Virus record (IMG/VR): IMGVR_UViG_3300034166_001837
Coordinates: 1-32,787 of that record
Length of the DNA stretch: 32,787 nt
Reading direction: 5' to 3' (one strand)
Source: a virus
The notes under the pieces were generated by a model. The model was not told where the DNA came from and ran no database searches. It saw only the letters and a program-made list of their open reading frames with translations. How positions within the stretch are numbered: position 1 is the first letter of the stretch; every line of letters starts with the position of its first letter. Shown in pieces: positions 28,558 to 32,787 of the stretch. The position numbers were made by a program, and so were the translations under genes.

Positions 28558-28809
28558 ATGAAGGAGAGCAAGAGCATCCGAGAGGAGCTGCTCACAATCC
28601 TGCGGACGTTCCCCGTGGGAACTACTGCGGTGTTGCCTGAGTCGATTGCCGATGATCTCGGCGTGACTCGTCGTGCCGTCGAGTGGACGTTGGCACGACT
28701 CGAAGAGGACGGCGTTGTCCGGTGGCACCGTAAGACGCGCGGCGGTCTTCGCCGTCCGTGGTGGCCAGTAACGGTTCTCGCACCAATCACAAAGGAGGTG
28801 CAGTCGTGA
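28558..28809 (+). CDS. Winged-helix DNA-binding protein upstream of the replication ATPase
   Basis: The 83-residue product is a winged helix-turn-helix protein: REELLTILRTFPVGTTAVLPESIADDLGVTRRAVEWTLARLEEDGVVRWHRKTRGGLRRPWWPV, with recognition helix RRAVEWTLARLEED and an Arg-rich wing. It could be a regulator or help open the origin next to it. ATG 28558 has AAAGAGAG upstream. The stop overlaps the GTG start of the ATPase gene by 4 bases, so the two are co-translated. Confidence 0.72.
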   Translation: MKESKSIREELLTILRTFPVGTTAVLPESIADDLGVTRRAVEWTLARLEEDGVVRWHRKTRGGLRRPWWPVTVLAPITKEVQS

Positions 28810-29930
28810 CGACGAACGTTTTCGAGGAGGCCGTACAACCGGTCGTTGATGTCCTGGCAGGCGCGCCTCGTCGTCGCCCTGGCGATTCGTGGCGGCCGGT
28901 TGACCTGTCCGTTGTGCTCGACGACAGTTACGAGCAGCCCCGTCCGACAATCGGCCACGTCGCCGGTGCTGAGGTCGGCATGTTCTACCCCGGGCGTATC
29001 AACGCGCTGTTCGGAGATTCCGGCGGCGGCAAGACCTGGTATGCGCTCTACGTGATGAGCCAGGAGATGCTCCTCGGCCGTGACGTGGTGCTCGTCGACT
29101 ACGAGGACCATCCGGTGTCGCAGGTCGCGCGCCTCGAGCAGATCGGTGTGCCACGTGAGACGATTCTCAGGCACCTGATCTACATCCAGCCGAACGAGAA
29201 GTGGAGCCAGGTGTCTGAGCGTGCGCTGCTCGAGTCGCTCGCTGACCGTGATGTCGCCATCGCGGTGCTCGACTCGACCGGCGAGGCGCTCGCCGTTGAC
29301 GGCGTTTCCCCGAACGCCGACGAGGAGGTCGCCCGCTGGTTCCGTGGCTCTGCCCGGACGCTCGCTCAAACCGGTGCGGCAGTTGTGCTGCTCGACCACG
29401 TCGTCAAGTCACGCGAGAGCAACCGCAACGTCGAGTTTGCTAGCGGCTCTCAACGGAAGCGCGCTGCGGTGAATGGCGCCGCGTACTTCCTGAAGGTGAT
29501 CTCGGCTCCGTCGAAGTCGTCTGATGGCGAGTTTGAGATGTGGACCCGCAAGTGCCGTTTCGGTTGGCGTAAGCACGACACTGTGGCGTGCCACGTGTCG
29601 ATGACGAACACTGATGATGGCGGCGTGATGTTCACTGTTCGTCAACACGACGAGTCGAGTCAGCCGACGAAGAAGGTTCGAAAGACCTGGTACATGGAAG
29701 CCATCTCGCGGGAGCTGAAGCTCGCCGGGGCGGCTATGTCGAAGCGCGAAATCCTGAAGGCGGTCGGCAAGACGCACCTGTTCACGTCCGAAGCTCTCGA
29801 GACGCTCCTGGCTGAGGGATTCCTCACGGAGACGTCTGGGCCGCGTAACGCCCGGATGTTCACCTTGGTCAAGGAGTTCACGCAGGCAGCCGACGAGGCT
29901 GGCATCGAAGCGACTGGCAATCCGTTCTAA
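28806..29930 (+). CDS. RecA-like replication ATPase (RepA/DnaB-type helicase-like, AAA_25)
   Basis: The 374-residue product has a P-loop RecA core: Walker A GDSGGGKT (70-77), a VVLVDYED strand, Walker B AIAVLD (151-156) and LLDHVVKS after it. This is the pattern of RepA-type hexameric helicases of phages and plasmids (AAA_25). About residues 300-374 form a winged-helix region (SKREILKAVGKTHLFTSEALETLLAEGFLTE), probably DNA binding. GTG 28806 has a strong AAAGGAGG site. A tRNA gene begins 1 base after the stop on the other strand. Confidence 0.85.
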   Translation: MTTNVFEEAVQPVVDVLAGAPRRRPGDSWRPVDLSVVLDDSYEQPRPTIGHVAGAEVGMFYPGRINALFGDSGGGKTWYALYVMSQEMLLGRDVVLVDYEDHPVSQVARLEQIGVPRETILRHLIYIQPNEKWSQVSERALLESLADRDVAIAVLDSTGEALAVDGVSPNADEEVARWFRGSARTLAQTGAAVVLLDHVVKSRESNRNVEFASGSQRKRAAVNGAAYFLKVISAPSKSSDGEFEMWTRKCRFGWRKHDTVACHVSMTNTDDGGVMFTVRQHDESSQPTKKVRKTWYMEAISRELKLAGAAMSKREILKAVGKTHLFTSEALETLLAEGFLTETSGPRNARMFTLVKEFTQAADEAGIEATGNPF

Positions 29931-29931
29931 G

Positions 29932-30005
<74 letters not shown>

Positions 30006-30015
30006 TAGGCAGCCC

Positions 30016-30044
30016 CACTGTATTGCCTACATAGGTAAGAACAC
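30016..30044 (-). promoter_or_regulatory. Class A promoter-like site for tRNA-Arg
   Basis: On the - strand GTGTTC, 17 bases, ACAGTG, then 10 bases to the 5' end of the tRNA. It is back to back with the sigma gene promoter-like site, 3 bases apart. Confidence 0.4.
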
Positions 30045-30047
30045 TTC

Positions 30048-30076
30048 TTGCCCGGGCCGTCGTCGCCCCGACGGTC
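30048..30076 (+). promoter_or_regulatory. Class A promoter-like site, leaderless, for sigma-like gene
   Basis: TTGCCC (30048-30053), 17 bases, ACGGTC (30071-30076), then 6 bases to ATG 30083. Confidence 0.55.
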
Positions 30077-30082
30077 ACGGGC

Positions 30083-30895
30083 ATGGAAGACGGTGCTCTG
30101 TGGCTCGCATACGAGACTTGTGAGGATGATGCGACGCGCACCGCGCTCGCCAAGAAGATCGTCAGCACCCATCTTCCGTTCCTCCGCTACTACGCCGCGC
30201 AGACAGCATTCCCCTACTGGTCTGAACAGGTTCGCGAGGAGTATCTCCACGAGCTTGTGATTGTCGCGATCGGCAAAGTCCCGACCTACAACCGTCTGCG
30301 GATCGGTGGCAGTTCCGGCAAGGTCGCCAAGTTCGTCACTTACCTGAAGCCCTACCTGCAGGGCGTCCGATGGGACATCTCGGCACGTGAGGCGCCGATC
30401 CCCGTCGGTCGTGAGACACGGCGGATGCGCGCGGACGCTCAACGCTTCATCCGAGAGCGCGAGGCCAGCAGCCTCGAGTGGACGTGGGACGACGTCGCCG
30501 ACGCGGTGTCCCGGGCCCACGGGAAGACCGTCTCCCCGACCCGCATCGAGCGGATCGTGAACGGGATCCAGGTCGTCTCCGGGGACGCGGTCGCCGGGGA
30601 GGACGGCGAGGAGCTGTGGTCGGTTGAGGCCCCGGCGGCACCGTCCGTCGAGGACCAGGTGGTCGACGGGGTCGCCCGCGGGAGATTGTCACTCGCAGTG
30701 CAAAATGTCATAAACGACCTCGAGCTCGACGACCTCGATCGGGCGATCGTCACCGACCGGCTGATGGCGCCGCCGGCTGAGAGGGCGTCACACCAGGAGC
30801 TTGCGCAGTGGTTCGAGGTCAGCCTCGTTGACGTCGCAGCCAGGGAGCGCCAAGTGGTTGAGCTTCTCCGCAGCGCTCTCGGGCCGCTCCTGTAG
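30083..30895 (+). CDS. Phage-encoded sigma-70-family factor
   Basis: The 270-residue product has the layout of a sigma-70-family factor. Region 2-like: IVSTHLPFLRYYAAQTAFP, an acidic/helical stretch EQVREEYLHELVIVAIGKVP, and KFVTYLKPYLQGVRWDIS (the aromatic DNA-melting segment, about residues 15-110). Region 3-like: TWDDVADAVSRAHGKTVSPTRIERIVNG (about 130-160). Region 4-like: NDLELDDLDRAIVTDRL and ASHQELAQWFEVSLVDVAARERQVVELLRSAL (about 210-265), with the helix-turn-helix that would read a -35 element. ATG 30083 has no Shine-Dalgarno sequence; ACGGTC ends 6 bases before it, suggesting the gene is in the regulon it may control (inference). Pattern-based call; some regions are divergent. Confidence 0.7.
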   Translation: MEDGALWLAYETCEDDATRTALAKKIVSTHLPFLRYYAAQTAFPYWSEQVREEYLHELVIVAIGKVPTYNRLRIGGSSGKVAKFVTYLKPYLQGVRWDISAREAPIPVGRETRRMRADAQRFIREREASSLEWTWDDVADAVSRAHGKTVSPTRIERIVNGIQVVSGDAVAGEDGEELWSVEAPAAPSVEDQVVDGVARGRLSLAVQNVINDLELDDLDRAIVTDRLMAPPAERASHQELAQWFEVSLVDVAARERQVVELLRSALGPLL

Positions 30896-30902
30896 CGCCG
30901 AT

Positions 30903-31150
30903 CTCGCCCCGTCACCGCCCCGTGAATCGTCGGACACGGCTGGACTTTGTTGGACTTTACGGGACCTTCCTGAAAGCCCGAAAACACGCCTAAATCGCAA
31001 GATTCCCCAGTATTTGCAAGGGTTCGAGGGGCATCGACGGGATACACGCCGACGGATTAGGAAACCGTCACCCTGTCCTCGTATTCCCCTGTATTTAGTG
31101 GGTTTCCGAGTGGCGGTGTGAACCTCGCCCCGTCCACGCCCCGTGATTCG
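30903..31150. other. Gene-free region with direct repeats before the excisionase
   Basis: From 30896 to 31215 no convincing gene is seen. A 27-base repeat with three mismatches (starting CTCGCCCCGTC) is at 30903-30929 and 31124-31150. A looser pair, TTCCCC(A/T)GTATTT followed by a GGG/GGTT run, lies near 31005-31030 and 31083-31110. These could be integrase/excisionase arm sites, so attP may be here and not in int; or early regulatory DNA. Confidence 0.45.
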
Positions 31151-31180
31151 GGAAACGCGTCCAGCTATGCACAAGTGCGT

Positions 31181-31209
31181 ATGCATTCTACGCACTCGCA
31201 TCAACTGTT
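31181..31209 (+). promoter_or_regulatory. Class A promoter-like site, leaderless, for excisionase
   Basis: ATGCAT (31181-31186), 17 bases, ACTGTT (31204-31209), then 6 bases to ATG 31216. A 7-bp inverted repeat, GTGCGTA and TACGCAC (31175-31195), overlaps the -35-like part and may be an operator. Confidence 0.45.
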
Positions 31210-31215
31210 GCTGCC

Positions 31216-31425
31216 ATGCAAGACAAGCAGAACAACACACGACCCCAAGGTGAGTGGCTGACCCAGGCGGACATCCTGGTCGAGCTCGACATCTCCCGGT
31301 CCACGCTTGCGAAATGGAGGACTGAAGGCCGCGGCCCTGTCTTCCGCAAACTCCCCAACGGGGAACTCCGAATCCGGCGTCGTGATTTCGAGGCCTGGAT
31401 AACCTCCCTAGAGGAGGTGGCATAA
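31216..31425 (+). CDS. xis: Excisionase-like HTH protein (MerR/Xis type)
   Basis: The 69-residue product is a MerR-type helix-turn-helix of the excisionase class: GEWLTQADILVELDISRSTLAKWRTEGRGPVFRKLPNGELRIRRRDFEAWI (about residues 12-62), with the helix-turn-helix, a wing and a conserved DFEAWI end. It would bind the attachment region and direct the integrase to excise. The ATG has no Shine-Dalgarno sequence (class A leaderless-type start). The stop is directly followed by the integrase ATG, so both are in one operon. Confidence 0.8.
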   Translation: MQDKQNNTRPQGEWLTQADILVELDISRSTLAKWRTEGRGPVFRKLPNGELRIRRRDFEAWITSLEEVA

Positions 31426-32787
31426 ATGGTTCGGCGGTTCACTAGCCCCGTCCGGGTCTGGGACATCATCACCCGCCCGGACAAGCCGAGCCCCTACGTC
31501 GTCCGATGGATCTACCTCCGGAAGGAACACACGAGAAGCTTCCGTCTGAAGAGCCAGGCGGATGACTTCCGGGTCGCCCTCATCTCGGCCATCAACAATC
31601 GGGAGCGGTTCTCTGCCGAGACCGGCGAGCCGGTGTCCTGGGCGCTCGAGGAGATGACTATCGCCAACGTCGCCAAGACGTTCGTCGACTCGTACAAACT
31701 CCGCTGGGCCCCGAAGACGCGCTCGAGCAACCTTCCTCCCCTTGCGGAGGCACTGGTGCTCCTCGTCCCGAAGCGGGCACCAGCTCCGCCGGATGACATC
31801 CGCGCGGCCATCTGCGATTGGCTGATGAGCGACGACGGGGACTGCCCCGCGTGGCTTGCCAAGCACTCGCTCAGCGTTCCGGAATGCACGCCCGACGTGT
31901 GCTCTGACGTGATGAACGAGCTGACGAAGAAGCGCGATGCTTCGGGCGCCGGTGCGTCTCGACTTCGTGGCGCTAACACCGTGAACCGCTATCGGCGGGC
32001 GATCGGTCAGCTGTTCGGCTACGCAACCAAGCGTGAGCTGTTCACTTCGAACCCGTGGCCGCAGGCCGACCGGGGGAAGAAGACGCGCGCGGAGACGAAC
32101 GCCGTCCCCGTAGCGAAGCGGTCACGCCCATCTGCCGAGCAGGTGATCGCAACCATCGCAAAGCTGAAGAACCATCAGCCGCACTCAAAGGACATCCAGA
32201 CTTTGGCGTGGATCATCTGGCACACCGGCATGCGTCCGGCTGAGGCCAGGGCGCTGCGCATTGAGCACTGCCTTCTTCCGGAGACAGGTCTCGGTCAGGT
32301 AGTCATCGCTGAAGCCGTCCAAGGTGGAAGCAAGCGCTTCTGGATGGAGCACGAGCAGAAAATCGGTCAGACGAAGACCGGTACGACGCGCACGATGCCG
32401 CTCAACCCAGAGCTCGTTCGCATCATCCGCGAGCACGTCGGGGAACGCACGTCGGGTCTGATTTGTCGAACCCGCAACGGCGACCCGATCTCGGAGTCGA
32501 ACTTCGAACGCGCCTGGGCGCGGGTTCGTGGTGCGGGCAACACGTGGCGTCTCTACGACCTGCGACACACGCACGCGACGATGGCTGTCCGTGCCGGTGC
32601 CTCGCCGGACAAGGTGGCGCAGTGGCTCGGTCACGACAAGGAGGTGCTCATGAGCATCTACTTCGGCGAGCTTCCCGACGACGATGCGACTGCCCGCCGG
32701 ATTTATGAGACAGGCCCGTTCACCGTCGAAGTCGACGGAAATCGGACGGAAAAGGCCCCGAAAAGCCCTGCTTCTCGTCGGAAAACG
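31426..32787 (+). CDS. int: Tyrosine integrase (3' end continues in left copy)
   Basis: The 454 codons are open to the window end. The N-terminal half has a SAM-like DNA-binding region with VNRYRRAIGQLFGYATKRELFTSNPWPQ. The catalytic half has Arg270 in HTGMRPAEARALR, a likely Lys in the beta hairpin near 321, the box YDLRHTHAT (Arg380; the usual His is Tyr377), LGHD with His403 and the nucleophile Tyr412 in MSIYFGE. The stop is missing because the gene leaves the window in a basic tail. The segment from 32626 repeats bases 1-162, so the C-terminus may be swapped on integration. A strong Shine-Dalgarno sequence (AGAGGAGG) lies inside the excisionase gene end. Confidence 0.92.
   Translation, partial: MVRRFTSPVRVWDIITRPDKPSPYVVRWIYLRKEHTRSFRLKSQADDFRVALISAINNRERFSAETGEPVSWALEEMTIANVAKTFVDSYKLRWAPKTRSSNLPPLAEALVLLVPKRAPAPPDDIRAAICDWLMSDDGDCPAWLAKHSLSVPECTPDVCSDVMNELTKKRDASGAGASRLRGANTVNRYRRAIGQLFGYATKRELFTSNPWPQADRGKKTRAETNAVPVAKRSRPSAEQVIATIAKLKNHQPHSKDIQTLAWIIWHTGMRPAEARALRIEHCLLPETGLGQVVIAEAVQGGSKRFWMEHEQKIGQTKTGTTRTMPLNPELVRIIREHVGERTSGLICRTRNGDPISESNFERAWARVRGAGNTWRLYDLRHTHATMAVRAGASPDKVAQWLGHDKEVLMSIYFGELPDDDATARRIYETGPFTVEVDGNRTEKAPKSPASRRKT
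32626..32787. repeat. Right copy of terminal direct repeat (integrase 3' end)
   Basis: This is the partner of the repeat at 1-162, with the same reading frame and two mismatches at 32753 and 32781. It ends exactly at the window end, so the true repeat may be longer. Confidence 0.85.

Noticed and set aside
28467-29399. Long - strand frame of 310 codons opposite the replication genes
   Set aside because: It overlaps the winged-helix and ATPase genes and their promoter-like site; it has a composition typical of a shadow frame.

Overview
The window is essentially one complete genome of a temperate siphovirus, about 32.6 kb, seen as a prophage or circular phage opened inside its integrase gene. 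The host is probably a high-GC actinobacterium: GC is high by eye, GTG/TTG starts are common, many genes appear leaderless, and the HK97-type head and Dit/hub tail genes resemble those of actinophages. I cannot name the genus.

Layout. The first and last 162 bases are a near-identical direct repeat encoding the catalytic C-terminus of the tyrosine integrase, so the gene starts at the right end (31426) and finishes at the left end (stop 207). Next come three single-gene cargo units on the + strand (302-1939), each with its own promoter-like site and two followed by strong hairpins. From 1936 to 28103 nearly everything is on the - strand. Read in transcription order, 22608 down to 1936 is the late region: small terminase, a lysozyme-like protein, large terminase, accessory genes, portal-MuF, protease, capsid, head-tail connectors, major tail, tail chaperones with a -1 frameshift, tape measure, Dit-like, a 1280-aa hub/adhesin and two small membrane proteins. 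A MmeI-like restriction-modification gene (14181-16958) is inserted on the opposite strand between portal and protease. Upstream, 23096 to 28103 holds early, recombination and lysis genes (RusA, membrane protein, lipoprotein, M15 endolysin, small regulators, an I78-like inhibitor, RecT). At 28150-28505 two divergent promoter-like sites flank a gene-free, repeat-rich stretch that could be an origin. Rightward genes follow: a winged HTH, a RecA-like replication ATPase, a sigma-70-family factor, excisionase and integrase, plus a tRNA-Arg(CCU) on the - strand.

Main observation. Sixteen places directly upstream of genes on both strands share a promoter-like signature, (T/A/G)TG(C/T)NN, exactly 17 bases, then ACNGTN (one site has ACGGAA). 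At eight of them the -10-like hexamer lies 6 or 7 bases from a start codon, as expected for leaderless mRNA. Late genes carry a second form: the same -10-like hexamer preceded by GCAGCA and no -35. The phage also encodes a sigma-70-family protein whose own start carries the first form. This suggests a phage-wide transcription programme with an early and a late promoter class. The motifs are seen directly; their function and the sigma link are inference.
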